From the NCBI GenBank assembly GCA_945948185.1, contig CAMFAL010000005.1, forward strand, positions 1 through 55,953: 55,953 nt of DNA, written 5' to 3'. The notes under the pieces are model-generated. The model did not search any database, was not told the origin of the DNA, and was given only the letters and a program-made list of their open reading frames with translations. The DNA is from an uncultured Clostridia bacterium (lineage in GTDB: Bacteria > Bacillota > Clostridia > Oscillospirales > Oscillospiraceae). Numbering within the stretch: the first letter of the stretch is position 1; each line of letters opens with the position of its first letter. This document shows, one piece after another, positions 16,160 to 24,684 of the stretch. A program made the position numbers and the translations under genes.

Positions 16160-17185
16160 ATGTACAGCTTCCGCAATGACTACAGCGAAGGCGCCCACCC
16201 CAGGGTTCTCCAGGCCCTGGCGGACACCAATCTGGTCCAGACTGTGGGCTACGGCACAGATCTCCTCTGCGAGACTGCCCGGGACACCGTCCGCCGCCTG
16301 TGCAATGCCCCCCAGGCCGACGTCCACTTCCTGGTGGGCGGCACCCAGACCAACCTCCTGGTCATCGAATCTCTGCTGCGGCCCTATGAGGCGGTCATCG
16401 GCGCCCACACCTCCCACATCAATACCCACGAGACCGGCGCCATCGAGGCCACCGGCCACAAGGTCTGCTCCATCTACGCTCCCGACGGCAAATTGACCCC
16501 CGCCCTGGTGGAGACGGTCCTGGCGGAGCACAACGGCACGGAGCACATGGTTGCCCCCAAAATGGTATACATCTCCGACACCACCGAAATCGGCACCATC
16601 TACACCAAAGCCGAGCTGACCGCACTGCGGGCGTGCTGCGACGCTCACGGCCTGTTTCTGTTTCTGGACGGCGCCCGGCTGGGCTCTGCCCTCACCTCCC
16701 CCGACAACGACCTGACGCTGCCGGACCTGGCGGCCCTGACGGATGCTTTCTATATCGGCGGCACCAAGAACGGCGCCCTCTTCGGCGAGGCTCTGGTGAT
16801 GAACGCCCCCAACGATCACTTCCGCTGGCACATGAAGCAGCGGGGCGCCATGCTGGCCAAGGGCCGTCTGCTGGGTGTCCAGTTCCAGGCCCTGCTGGAG
16901 GACGGCCTGTACTTCGACATGGCACGCCATGCCAATGACATGGCCTTCCGCCTGCGGGACGGCGTGGCCGCTCTGGGCTATCCCTTCCCTGTCCCCTCTC
17001 CCTCCAACCAGCAGTTCCCAGTGCTGCCCAACACCGTGATGGAACAGCTGCGGTCCATGGGCTATGAGTTTGAGATCGACCGCCCTGCAGACCCGGAACA
17101 CACCATCGTCCGCTTTGTTACCAGCTGGGCCACCCCGGAAAACGCCATTGATGCGTTCCTGAAGGACCTGGCGGCCTGCAAGTGA
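16160..17185 (+). CDS. Low-specificity threonine aldolase-type PLP enzyme
   Basis: A 341-residue fold-type I PLP enzyme of the beta-eliminating lyase/threonine aldolase family, which splits L-threonine to glycine and acetaldehyde. Visible: N-terminal FRNDYSEGAHPRVLQAL, the cofactor-stacking segment AHTSHINTHETGAIEATGH, the FLDGARLGSAL block (Asp 170 pairs with the PLP nitrogen) and the Schiff-base lysine in IGGTKNGALFGE (Lys 203). The substrate could be another beta-hydroxy amino acid. It is a single gene with its own promoter and a strong terminator. Confidence 0.88.
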   Translation: MYSFRNDYSEGAHPRVLQALADTNLVQTVGYGTDLLCETARDTVRRLCNAPQADVHFLVGGTQTNLLVIESLLRPYEAVIGAHTSHINTHETGAIEATGHKVCSIYAPDGKLTPALVETVLAEHNGTEHMVAPKMVYISDTTEIGTIYTKAELTALRACCDAHGLFLFLDGARLGSALTSPDNDLTLPDLAALTDAFYIGGTKNGALFGEALVMNAPNDHFRWHMKQRGAMLAKGRLLGVQFQALLEDGLYFDMARHANDMAFRLRDGVAALGYPFPVPSPSNQQFPVLPNTVMEQLRSMGYEFEIDRPADPEHTIVRFVTSWATPENAIDAFLKDLAACK

Positions 17186-17202
17186 GCTGACATCACAAGC
17201 TA

Positions 17203-17230
17203 AGAGAGACGGCTTTGGCCGTCTCTCTTT
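17203..17230 (+). terminator. Terminator of the threonine aldolase gene
   Basis: An 11-bp stem (17203-17213 with 17218-17228), 4-base loop and a short T-run, 17 bases after the stop. Confidence 0.85.
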
Positions 17231-17267
17231 CATATTCTATGGGTTTTCTCATCATATGGAAGTTTCT

Positions 17268-17338
17268 CGAAAATTTGTTCGATTTCCTCTTGACAGAAAC
17301 GTTTGTTCGAGTTATGATCATATCAGAACAAAAGTTCG
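17268..17338. promoter_or_regulatory. Three LexA-like boxes at 28-29 bp spacing
   Basis: Box 1 is 17268-17281 (CGAAAATTTGTTCG, one mismatch to GAAC-N4-GTTC). Box 2 is 17297-17308 (AAACGTTTGTTC, one mismatch), inside the promoter spacer. Box 3 is 17326-17337 (GAACAAAAGTTC, exact), at about the transcription start. Centres are 28 and 29 bases apart. The Firmicute LexA/DinR core is GAAC-N4-GTTC. Position over a near-consensus promoter argues for SOS repression of the downstream genes. Confidence 0.75.
17290..17318 (+). promoter_or_regulatory. Near-consensus sigma-A promoter of the SOS-like operon
   Basis: TTGACA (17290-17295, exact), a 17-base spacer and TATGAT (17313-17318, five of six). It is the strongest rightward promoter I see in the window and is overlapped by the LexA-like boxes, as expected for a strong but repressed promoter. 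Confidence 0.85.
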
Positions 17339-17353
17339 ATTAAGGAGGAAACG

Positions 17354-17485
17354 ATGATGACTGGTTGGAGCTTCTTTTTTATTCTGGTGGGCGTGGCCTT
17401 TCTGACCTATCAGCTGTTCCGCATCATTGACGCCATCGAACGCCCCGCACGCCGGACTTCCCGCCGGCGCGCCATGGCCCGCTGA
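17354..17485 (+). CDS. 43-residue membrane peptide, first gene of the SOS-like operon
   Basis: A short gene with an ideal TAAGGAGGAA ribosome site. The product begins MMTGWS, has one hydrophobic helix (FFFILVGVAFLTYQLF) and ends in a strongly basic tail (RPARRTSRRRAMAR). It ends 10 bases before the radical SAM gene and sits directly behind the LexA-like boxes. I do not recognise a family. The single-span, basic-tail layout recalls SOS-induced division inhibitors in a general way only; it may instead be a leader that feeds translation into the next gene. Confidence 0.7.
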   Translation: MMTGWSFFFILVGVAFLTYQLFRIIDAIERPARRTSRRRAMAR

Positions 17486-17495
17486 GCCTGACGCC

Positions 17496-18767
17496 ATGGA
17501 TGTTCTGGAAAAGCTGACCATCCTGACAGACGCCGCCAAATATGATGCCGCCTGTACCTCCAGCGGAGGGACCCGCGGGTCCAAAAAGGGATACATCGGC
17601 AACACCTCGTCCTCTGTGGCCGGGTGTTGCCACTCCTTTTCTGCGGATGGACGGTGCGTCACCCTGCTGAAAGTACTGATGACCAACTGCTGCGTATATG
17701 ACTGCAAATACTGCGTAAACCGCCGCAGCAACGACACCCGCCGGGCAACTTTCACCCCGGAGGAGCTGGCGGACCTGACCATCAATTTCTACCGACGGAA
17801 CTATATCGAGGGGCTCTTTCTCTCCTCCGGCGTCCTCCGAAATCCGGACTATACCACGGAGCGGATGATCCGTGCCCTGCGCATCCTGCGGGAAACCTAC
17901 CGCTTCAACGGCTATATCCACGCCAAGGCCATTCCCGGCACCTCCCCGGAACTGGTGGAGCAGCTGGGACTGCTGGCGGACCGCCTCAGCGTCAACATTG
18001 AACTGCCCTCCGAGGCGGGACTCAGAACCCTGGCACCTGACAAGTCCAAACAGGCCATCCTGGCCCCCATGCGGCAGATTCAGACTCGGAACCAGCAGAA
18101 CAAGGAGGAGCTGGTGAAATACCGCCACGCCCCCAAGTTCGCCCCAGCGGGCCAAAGCACCCAACTGATCGTGGGCGCCACCCCGGACTCTGACCTCCAC
18201 ATCCTTCGTCTGACCCAGGGGCTCTATGACAAGTACCGTCTGAAACGTGTGTTCTATTCCGCTTATGTGCCGGTGGTGGAACATGCTCTCCTGCCCGCCA
18301 AGGATGTGAAGCCGCCTCTCCTGCGGGAGCACCGCCTGTATCAGGCGGACTGGCTCCTGCGGTTTTACGGCTTCCGGGCAGAGGAGCTTCTGGACAACCA
18401 CCACCCGGATTTCGATCCCCGGGTAGACCCCAAGTGCAGTTGGGCCCTGAATCACCTGGACTTTTTCCCGGTGGAGGTGAACACTGCGGACTACGAGGCG
18501 CTGCTCCGGGTCCCCGGCATCGGCATCACCTCCGCCCGCCGCATCCTGACCGCCCGCCGGACGGGACGGCTCCACCTGGAGGACCTTCGCCGCATGGGCG
18601 TAGTCATGAAGCGGGCCCAGTACTTTCTCACCGCCTCCGGAAAGATGCCGAATGGCCTGCGGTTCACCCCCGACAGCCTGCTGCGGGGACTGATCGCCGC
18701 GGAACAGCCTCTGCTGCCCCAGCAGGAAATGGTCCAGCTGTCCCTGTTCGACAGCGCCGGTGCATGA
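17496..18767 (+). CDS. Radical SAM protein, putative DNA modification/repair type
   Basis: A 423-residue protein matching, from memory, the TIGR03916 family (putative DNA modification/repair radical SAM protein). The 4Fe-4S motif CX3CX2C is at residues 66-73 (CVYDCKYC), preceded by extra cysteines at 20, 44, 45 and 54. A barrel follows (FNGYIHAKAIPGTSPELV), then FAPAGQSTQLIVGAT, and a C-terminal helix-hairpin-helix (LLRVPGIGITSARRILTARR) that should bind DNA. The substrate is unknown. The start ATG at 17496 has only a weak ribosome site and may depend on coupling with the 43-residue gene. The DUF4130 partner begins 10 bases downstream, the usual pairing for this family. Confidence 0.9.
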   Translation: MDVLEKLTILTDAAKYDAACTSSGGTRGSKKGYIGNTSSSVAGCCHSFSADGRCVTLLKVLMTNCCVYDCKYCVNRRSNDTRRATFTPEELADLTINFYRRNYIEGLFLSSGVLRNPDYTTERMIRALRILRETYRFNGYIHAKAIPGTSPELVEQLGLLADRLSVNIELPSEAGLRTLAPDKSKQAILAPMRQIQTRNQQNKEELVKYRHAPKFAPAGQSTQLIVGATPDSDLHILRLTQGLYDKYRLKRVFYSAYVPVVEHALLPAKDVKPPLLREHRLYQADWLLRFYGFRAEELLDNHHPDFDPRVDPKCSWALNHLDFFPVEVNTADYEALLRVPGIGITSARRILTARRTGRLHLEDLRRMGVVMKRAQYFLTASGKMPNGLRFTPDSLLRGLIAAEQPLLPQQEMVQLSLFDSAGA

Positions 18768-18777
18768 GGACTTCTCT

Positions 18778-19635
18778 ATGACAGAAATGATCTATTACTA
18801 CGATGGTTCCTTCGAGGGCTTTCTCTGCTGCATCTTTGACAGCTATGCCAATAAAGAAATCCTCACCGCGATCTGCCGCGATGAGGATGCTATGCCCACA
18901 CTGTTTGCCGCCCGGAACATTGTCACAGACCAGAATCATGCAAACCGTGTATTCAGAAAGATTGTAAAGTATTCTCCCTATGCAGCAGAATTGCTGCGGA
19001 AGGGCTTTTTGACTTGTCTGCCGGAAAAGGAACTGCACCTTTACCGGTTGGTAGTAAAGCTTCTGAAGGAGGGACCGGGGTTTCTCAGAAACTTTTCCGA
19101 TGAGGCCCTCTACCCTGTCATCACCGCGGTCCGCCATTTAAATGGTGAAGCGCACCTGCTGAAGGGCTTCATCCGGTTTTCGGAACTGGGCGGCGTTCTG
19201 GGCAGTGAAATCGAACCCAAGAACCGGGTCCTTCCCATCCTGCGAAGCCATTTCTGTGCCCGCTACCGGGAGGAAACCTTTTTCATCTATGACCGTACCC
19301 ATAAGGAGGCGCTGTTCTACGCCGCCGGGAAGGCGGTCATCCGGCCTCTGGAATTCTTCCAGATGGCCCCTCCCGATGAAACGGAAGCCAACTACCGTAT
19401 TCTGTGGAAGCGGTTTTACGATACCATCGCCATCAAAGAGCGGTACAATCCCAAATGCCGCAGAACCAATATGCCGAAGCGTTACTGGGGCACCATGACG
19501 GAATTTCAGGACGAATCCTATTTCAAACCTCAAAGCTCTCCCGCAGCCGTGCCAACCCCCGGCGTTCCAGACGGGATATCTGCACCTGGGATACCCCCAA
19601 CACCCGGGCCGTCCGCTCCTGGGTCAGCCCCTTGA
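18778..19635 (+). CDS. DUF4130 / TIGR03915-type probable DNA metabolism protein
   Basis: A 285-residue protein partnered with the radical SAM gene. The opening (MTEMIYYYDGSFEGFLCCIF), the central HLLKGFIRFSELGGVLGSEI and the end block (MPKRYWGTMTEFQ) match my memory of TIGR03915 (DUF4130), sometimes fused to a uracil-DNA glycosylase-like domain. A role in DNA repair is inferred from that fusion and the partner. ATG at 18778 follows a GAGGA site at 7 bases; the in-frame ATG at 18760 would overlap the radical SAM gene and lacks a site. After TEFQ a Pro/Ser/Ala-rich tail runs antisense into the sigF 3' end for 113 bases; it probably lies outside the family domain. Confidence 0.85.
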   Translation: MTEMIYYYDGSFEGFLCCIFDSYANKEILTAICRDEDAMPTLFAARNIVTDQNHANRVFRKIVKYSPYAAELLRKGFLTCLPEKELHLYRLVVKLLKEGPGFLRNFSDEALYPVITAVRHLNGEAHLLKGFIRFSELGGVLGSEIEPKNRVLPILRSHFCARYREETFFIYDRTHKEALFYAAGKAVIRPLEFFQMAPPDETEANYRILWKRFYDTIAIKERYNPKCRRTNMPKRYWGTMTEFQDESYFKPQSSPAAVPTPGVPDGISAPGIPPTPGPSAPGSAP

Positions 19636-20230
19636 AATAGCGTAGTAAAATCGTCATCCGCTCTTTCTCCGGCAGTTGGTCAATGGCCTCCCGCAGAGCA
19701 ATCCGCTCTACCAATGCCTCCTCCGGAGCGTCGGTACCCAGCACTCCCTCCAGTGTCAGGCCGTCCGCTGTCTCCCGCTGCAGGGATTCCGGAGAGTCGG
19801 TGGCCAGTTCCACTTGGGCAATTTCCTCCACGGAAAGTCCTGTGGCCTCTGCCAGCTCGGAAAGGGCCGGCTCCCGGCCCAGATCATGACGGAGCTGCTC
19901 CCTTTTGCTGTAAAGTGTTTGTGCTTGCTCCCTGATTGCCCGTCCAACTTTTACCGATCCGTCATCCCGCAGGAAACGGCGGATTTCGCCGGCAATTTTG
20001 GGGACTGCGTAGGTGGAAAAGCAGGTCCCATAGGAAAAGTCAAAGCCTTGCACCGCCTTCAAAAAGCCCAGACATCCCAGCTGGTACAGGTCATCCGGCT
20101 CCACGCCCCGCCCATAGTACCTCCGTACGATACTCCAAATCAGGCCATTATTTTCCAGAACAGCCTGCTCGCAGGCATCTCTGTCCCCTTCCTGGGCAGC
20201 CCGCAGCAGTTCCAGTGTGCTGCTGCTCAT
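19523..20230 (-). CDS. sigF: Sporulation sigma factor SigF
   Basis: Forespore-specific RNA polymerase sigma factor, 235 residues. Region 2 is visible (NNGLIWSIVRRYYGRGVEPDDLYQLGCLGFLKAVQGFD, then FSTYAVPKIAGEIRRFLRDDG), region 3 (GREPALSELAEATGLSVEEI) and region 4 with a helix-turn-helix (LTQERTARVLGVSQVQISRLE). ATG at 20230 overlaps the spoIIAB stop by four bases (ATGA). It is the third gene of the spoIIA operon. Its 3' end overlaps the converging DUF4130 gene by 113 bases, with no visible terminator on either strand. Confidence 0.95.
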   Translation of the reverse strand: MSSSTLELLRAAQEGDRDACEQAVLENNGLIWSIVRRYYGRGVEPDDLYQLGCLGFLKAVQGFDFSYGTCFSTYAVPKIAGEIRRFLRDDGSVKVGRAIREQAQTLYSKREQLRHDLGREPALSELAEATGLSVEEIAQVELATDSPESLQRETADGLTLEGVLGTDAPEEALVERIALREAIDQLPEKERMTILLRYFKGLTQERTARVLGVSQVQISRLERRGLARLRESFEV

Positions 20231-20676
20231 TTTCCCGCTTTCATCCGGGGCGCCAGTTTCTTCTTCATGGTGACGCTGGTCCCCTTTCCAGGCACAGAGC
20301 GAACTACCAGCTTGTCCATGAAGCTCTCCATGATGGTGAAGCCCATACCGCTGCGCTCCTCGCCTCCGGTGGTAAACATTGGTTCCCTGGCTTTGTCGAT
20401 GTCCGGAATACCCTTTCCGTGGTCTTTGACCGTGATCTCCAATACATTTCCCGGACAAACCCGAGCCTTCACCAGAACCTTACCAATGGAATCCGGATAG
20501 GCGTGGACGATGGCGTTTGTGACCGCCTCGCTGACAGCGGTTTTGATGTCCTCCAGTTCGTTGAGGGTGGGGTCCATCTGGGCCGCGAAACAGGCCACAG
20601 CGGACCGCGCGAAGCCCTCATTGCTGCTGCGGCTGGGAAATTCCAGTGCAACCTCATTCATAGCTTTGCTTTTCAT
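20227..20676 (-). CDS. spoIIAB: Anti-sigma F factor SpoIIAB
   Basis: Serine kinase and anti-sigma factor of the GHKL family, 149 residues. It binds SigF until released by SpoIIAA in the forespore. The ATP-binding N box (DIKTAVSEAVTNAIVHAY), G1 box (ITVKDHGKGIPDI) and G2 region (GEERSGMGFTIMESFMD) are intact, and it starts MKSKAMNEVALEFPS. AGGAGG lies 9 bases upstream of the ATG at 20676. It is 14 bases downstream of spoIIAA and overlaps sigF by four. Confidence 0.95.
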   Translation of the reverse strand: MKSKAMNEVALEFPSRSSNEGFARSAVACFAAQMDPTLNELEDIKTAVSEAVTNAIVHAYPDSIGKVLVKARVCPGNVLEITVKDHGKGIPDIDKAREPMFTTGGEERSGMGFTIMESFMDKLVVRSVPGKGTSVTMKKKLAPRMKAGK

Positions 20677-20690
20677 TATGTAGACCTCCT

Positions 20691-20996
20691 TTATCGTATC
20701 GTCACCAGCCGCCCAATCCCGGCGGCATCCAGGACTCGCTTTGCCTGTTCCGGTACATGGCATACCAGAACACTGCCATCTAAAAGGCACATCCGCTGTT
20801 GTGCACGCAGAATCAGGGCAATGCCGGAGCTGTCCATGAATGTCACGCCGGCCATATCCAGCACCAATTTTTTCGGCAGCGCTGCGTCTACCGCCAGTTC
20901 CATCTCCCTCATGGCATCCCGGGCGCCGTGATGATCGATCTCGCCGCTGAGCTCCAGCAGCAGATTTCTGTCCATGCTTTTCGCGTTGATCTCCAT
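20691..20996 (-). CDS. spoIIAA: Anti-sigma F factor antagonist SpoIIAA
   Basis: A STAS-domain protein of 101 residues whose phosphorylation state controls SpoIIAB. The phosphorylated serine lies in the motif VTFMDSSGIALIL, and the N-terminal LLLELSGEIDHHGA strand-helix is typical. It is the first gene of the spoIIA operon, with a GGGGAG ribosome site, and lies behind a possible sigma-H promoter. Confidence 0.93.
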   Translation of the reverse strand: MEINAKSMDRNLLLELSGEIDHHGARDAMREMELAVDAALPKKLVLDMAGVTFMDSSGIALILRAQQRMCLLDGSVLVCHVPEQAKRVLDAAGIGRLVTIR

Positions 20997-21022
20997 ATTG
21001 ACTCCCCTCTTAAGGCTTTGGT

Positions 21023-21049
21023 ATATTTTTACAAGGTGCGGTTTTCCTT
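21023..21049 (-). promoter_or_regulatory. Possible sigma-H promoter of the spoIIA operon
   Basis: On the minus strand, AAGGAAAA (21042-21049) and AAAAATAT (21023-21030) are 11 bases apart, each with one mismatch to the sigma-H elements RAGGAWWT and RMGAATWW. The spoIIA operon is sigma-H-dependent in Bacillus. The region is AT-rich, so chance matches are possible. Confidence 0.4.
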
Positions 21050-21123
21050 ATTTTTTATTATATGGTTTGTCCTGCTTCTTTTTTGTCGTTTTTCCGCTCA
21101 GACAGATATTCTTTTTCCAAGAC

Positions 21124-21152
21124 TTGCCGCCCTATGATCCGCGCGCTATAAT
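21124..21152 (+). promoter_or_regulatory. Sigma-A promoter of the flavodoxin-type reductase
   Basis: TTGCCG (21124-21129), a 17-base spacer and TATAAT (21147-21152, exact), 48 bases before the start codon. Confidence 0.7.
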
Positions 21153-21199
21153 GGTATGGATATCACCGCCAGTCATTGGCACAGAAAGGAAAATACGCC

Positions 21200-21826
21200 A
21201 TGAAAGTTTTACTGCTCAATGGCAGTTCCCGCCCCAGCGGATGCACCTATACCGCCCTGCATGAAGTGGCAGTCTCATTGGAGACCGCCGGAATTGAAAC
21301 GGAAATCCTGTTTCTGGGCAATGAGCCGGTGCGGGATTGCACTGCCTGCGGCGGGTGTGGAAAAGTGCCGGACCGCTGTGTCTTTGACGATGATATTGTC
21401 AACCGTATCATCGAAAAAGCCCGGGATTCCGACGGCTTCGTATTCGGCACGCCTGTCTATTACGCGCACCCCAGCGGACGCATTCTCTCCGTTCTTGACC
21501 GGGTATTTTATGCCGGCAAAAATGCTTTCCTGCACAAACCGGCGGCGGCCATCGCTTCTGCCCGGCGGGTCGGCACTACCGCCACGCTGGACGTGCTGCA
21601 AAAATATTTCACTATCTCCCAGATGCCGGTGGTAAGTTCCACTTACTGGACCATGGTACACGGCAAGCAGCCGGAGGATGTTTTAAAGGACGAGGAAGGG
21701 CTGCAGACCATGCGGAACCTGGCCGCCAACATGGCCTGGATGCTTCGGTGCATTGAGGCTGGAAAGTCAATGGGTATTCAGCCGCCCCAGGCGGAATCCG
21801 GCGCCCGTACCAACTTTATCCGGTGA
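21200..21826 (+). CDS. NAD(P)H-dependent FMN reductase-like flavodoxin protein
   Basis: A 208-residue flavodoxin-fold protein. The FMN phosphate loop is LLNGSSRPSGCTYTAL, and a cysteine cluster typical of iron-sulfur flavoprotein-type members follows (CTACGGCGKVPDRCVFDDD). The second flavin-contacting loop is FGTPVYYAHPSGRI. It probably reduces quinones, azo compounds or metal species in the cytosol; the substrate is not readable. The cysteines could ligate a cluster, but spacing differs from the classical Isf motif. ATG at 21200 follows AAGGAAA. It is a single gene. Confidence 0.85.
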   Translation: MKVLLLNGSSRPSGCTYTALHEVAVSLETAGIETEILFLGNEPVRDCTACGGCGKVPDRCVFDDDIVNRIIEKARDSDGFVFGTPVYYAHPSGRILSVLDRVFYAGKNAFLHKPAAAIASARRVGTTATLDVLQKYFTISQMPVVSSTYWTMVHGKQPEDVLKDEEGLQTMRNLAANMAWMLRCIEAGKSMGIQPPQAESGARTNFIR

Positions 21827-21887
21827 ACTTCCAAAGCATTTTCCGGGGGGTATCCCCCTCCCTTTGCAAGTTCATCTCCACCCGTAA

Positions 21888-21928
21888 ACAAAAACAGCCC
21901 CGGCGCTTAATGCACCGGGACTGTTACC
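21888..21928 (-). terminator. Terminator downstream of valS
   Basis: The stem (about 21893-21906 with 21912-21925, one mismatch) ends on the minus strand in TTTTTGTTT. A second hairpin (AGAGCCTCCG with its complement, about 21951-21977) lies between it and the valS stop. Confidence 0.8.
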
Positions 21929-21991
21929 TTATTTTGCTCACTCATATGACAGAGCCTCCGTTTATACGGAGGCTCTTGTCTATTCGAAAGA

Positions 21992-24628
21992 TTACGCCTG
22001 CATTGCCTTGGCGGATTCCTCCAGCTTGGCGATAAGCTCAGCATATTTGGCGGCCTTCTCCTTCTCGGCGTTGACCACCGCTTCGGGAGCCTTGGAAACA
22101 AACTTCTCGTTGGAGAGCTTCTTCTCCACAATGCGCAGGCCGTTTTTAGCCTTCTCAAGCTCCTTTTTGATGCGTTCCAACTCGGCGGCAATGTCCACCA
22201 GCTCCGCCATGGGCATATAGGCCGTGGCGTTATGGGTGACCACGGACACCATCTTCGCCACATCGGCGGGAGCGGCGTCGGCGAATGTCACCTCGCTGGC
22301 GTAAGCCAGGCGCTGGATGAAGTGCAGACCCTGCTGATAGATCTCGGGAGTGGTGGTGACCAGCAGCACCTCCGCCTTCTTGGAGGGCGGCACGTTCATC
22401 TCGGCACGGCGGGCACGGATGGCCTTGATGGTATCCATGACGGCCTCCATGGCGGTCTCCTCGGTGGGGAAGTTCAAGCTGTCCTGATACTCAGGCCACT
22501 GGGAGGTCATGATGAAGTCGCCGGTGTGAGGCAGCGCCTGGAAGATCTCCTCGGTGATGAAGGGCATGAAGGGATGCAGCAGCTTCAAAAGCTCTGTCAG
22601 CACATAGCAAAGAACATTCTGCGCCACCAGCTTGGCCGGCTCGTCCTCGCCGTTGAGACGGGTCTTGGTCAGCTCGATATACCAGTCGCAGTAGGTGTCC
22701 CAGATGAAGTCATAGACCTTGGCAGAGGCCACGCCGATCTCATAGGCATCCAGATTTTCGGTGACTTCCTTCACCAGAGTGTTCAGCTTGGAGAGGACCC
22801 ACTTGTCCTCGGGGGCCAGCTTGTCGGCGGCGGGCAGCTCGCACTTGTCGATGGTCAGGTTCATCATCACAAAGCGGCTGGCGTTCCAGATCTTGTTGGC
22901 AAAGTTCCGCATGGCCTCGCACTTTTCAGTGTAGAACCGGGTGTCGTTGCCGGGGCTGTTGCCGGTGATGAGGTTGAAACGCAGAGCGTCGGCGCCGTAC
23001 TTCTCCGCCATCTCCAGAGGGTCGATGCCGTTGCCCAGGGACTTGGACATCTTGCGGCCCTTGTCGTCCCGGACCAGACCATGGATGAGAACGGTGTGGA
23101 AGGGGATCTGCTTCATCTGCTCGCAGCCGGAGAAGATCATCCGGGCCACCCAGAAGAAGATGATGTCGTAACCGGTGACCATGACGCTGTTGGGATAGTA
23201 GAAATCCAGGTCCTCAGTCTTTTCCGGCCAACCCAGCGTGGAGAAGGGCCACAGGGCAGAGGAGAACCAGGTATCCAGCACGTCGGGATCCCGGGTCAGA
23301 TGGGTGCAGCCGCACTTTTCGCACTTTGTCGGGTCCTCACGGCTGACATTGATGTGTCCGCACTCGTCGCAGTACCAAGCGGGGATCTGGTGGCCCCACC
23401 ACAGCTGGCGGGAGATGCACCAGTCATGGACGTTCTCCATCCAGTTGATATAGGTTTTGGAGAACCGCTCGGGGACAAACTTCACCTCGCCGTCCTTCAC
23501 AACCCGCAGGGCCTCCTTGGCCAGGGGCTCCATCTTCACGAACCACTGGGCGGAAATCAGGGGCTCCACGTCGTTGTGGCAGCGATAGCAGGTGCCCACG
23601 TTGTGGTTGTATGGCTCGGTCTTGACCAGATACCCCTGCTCCTCCAGGTCCTTCACGATGGCCTTACGGCACTCGTAGCGGTCCATCCCGTTGTAGGGGC
23701 CGCCGTTCTCGTTGATCTTGCCGTCATCGCCGATGCAGCGGATGACCTCCAGGTTATGGCGCAGGCCCACCTCGAAGTCGTTGGGGTCGTGGGCGGGAGT
23801 CATCTTCACCGCGCCGGTGCCGAAACCGATCTCGCAGTATTCGTCGCCCACGATGGGGATCTCGCGGTTCATGATGGGCAGGATGCACTTCTTGCCGATC
23901 AGGTGCTTGAAGCGCTCATCCTCGGGATTGACCGCCACACCGGTATCGCCCATCATCGTCTCGGGACGTGTGGTGGCAACCACCAGGTCGCCGGAACCGT
24001 CGGCCAGCGGATAGCGGATATGCCACAGGTAGCCGGGCTTGTCCACATACTCCACCTCGGCGTCGGACAGAGCGGTGACGCAGTGGGGGCACCAGTTGAT
24101 GATGCGGCTGCCCTTGTAAATCAAGCCCTTGTCATACAGCTCGCAGAAGGTCTCCCGGACGGCCTTGGCGCAGCGGTCATCCATGGTGAAGCGGGAGCGG
24201 CTCCAGTCGCAGGAAACGCCCAGTTTCTTCTGCTGCTCCACGATGCGGTCGCCGTACTTCTCCTTCCACTGCCAGACGCGCTGGAGAAACTGCTCACGGC
24301 CCAGGTCGTAGCGGGTCTTGCCCTCCTTGACCCGAAGTTCCTCCTCCACCTTGATCTGGGTGGCAATGCCGGCATGGTCGGTACCCGGCAGCCACAGGGT
24401 GGAATAACCCTGCATCCGCTTGAAGCGGGTCAGGATATCCTGCAGGGTGGAATCCAGGGCATGGCCCATATGCAGCTGGCCCGTGACGTTCGGGGGCGGC
24501 ATGGAAATGGAAAACGGCTTTTTCTTGGGATCGGGATCGCCGTTGAAGCAGTTGCCGTCCATCCACATCTGGTAGATGCGGGACTCCACCTGCTGCGGCT
24601 CATACACCTTTGGCAGTTCTTTGTTCAT
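21992..24628 (-). CDS. valS: Valyl-tRNA synthetase
   Basis: Class I synthetase of 878 residues that charges tRNA-Val. It has the HIGH-type motif ([16 protein letters not shown]), the editing domain ([19 protein letters not shown]), zinc-type cysteine pairs (CDECGH and CEKCGC), the KMSKS motif ([10 protein letters not shown]) and a C-terminal coiled-coil arm ([23 protein letters not shown]). Length is normal for the family. The gene is preceded by a T-box leader with its own promoter and followed by a strong terminator, so it is an independent, charging-controlled unit. Confidence 0.97.
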   Translation of the reverse strand: MNKELPKVYEPQQVESRIYQMWMDGNCFNGDPDPKKKPFSISMPPPNVTGQLHMGHALDSTLQDILTRFKRMQGYSTLWLPGTDHAGIATQIKVEEELRVKEGKTRYDLGREQFLQRVWQWKEKYGDRIVEQQKKLGVSCDWSRSRFTMDDRCAKAVRETFCELYDKGLIYKGSRIINWCPHCVTALSDAEVEYVDKPGYLWHIRYPLADGSGDLVVATTRPETMMGDTGVAVNPEDERFKHLIGKKCILPIMNREIPIVGDEYCEIGFGTGAVKMTPAHDPNDFEVGLRHNLEVIRCIGDDGKINENGGPYNGMDRYECRKAIVKDLEEQGYLVKTEPYNHNVGTCYRCHNDVEPLISAQWFVKMEPLAKEALRVVKDGEVKFVPERFSKTYINWMENVHDWCISRQLWWGHQIPAWYCDECGHINVSREDPTKCEKCGCTHLTRDPDVLDTWFSSALWPFSTLGWPEKTEDLDFYYPNSVMVTGYDIIFFWVARMIFSGCEQMKQIPFHTVLIHGLVRDDKGRKMSKSLGNGIDPLEMAEKYGADALRFNLITGNSPGNDTRFYTEKCEAMRNFANKIWNASRFVMMNLTIDKCELPAADKLAPEDKWVLSKLNTLVKEVTENLDAYEIGVASAKVYDFIWDTYCDWYIELTKTRLNGEDEPAKLVAQNVLCYVLTELLKLLHPFMPFITEEIFQALPHTGDFIMTSQWPEYQDSLNFPTEETAMEAVMDTIKAIRARRAEMNVPPSKKAEVLLVTTTPEIYQQGLHFIQRLAYASEVTFADAAPADVAKMVSVVTHNATAYMPMAELVDIAAELERIKKELEKAKNGLRIVEKKLSNEKFVSKAPEAVVNAEKEKAAKYAELIAKLEESAKAMQA

Positions 24629-24684
24629 TGGTCTTCTCTCCTATCTTTTGAACGAAATGGTTCCTATTTGACAAGCACAGCTTT

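Noticed and set aside
17203-17230. Regulatory hairpin of the SOS-like operon.
   Set aside because: It is a standard terminator for the threonine aldolase gene, 17 bases after its stop and upstream of the LexA-like boxes.
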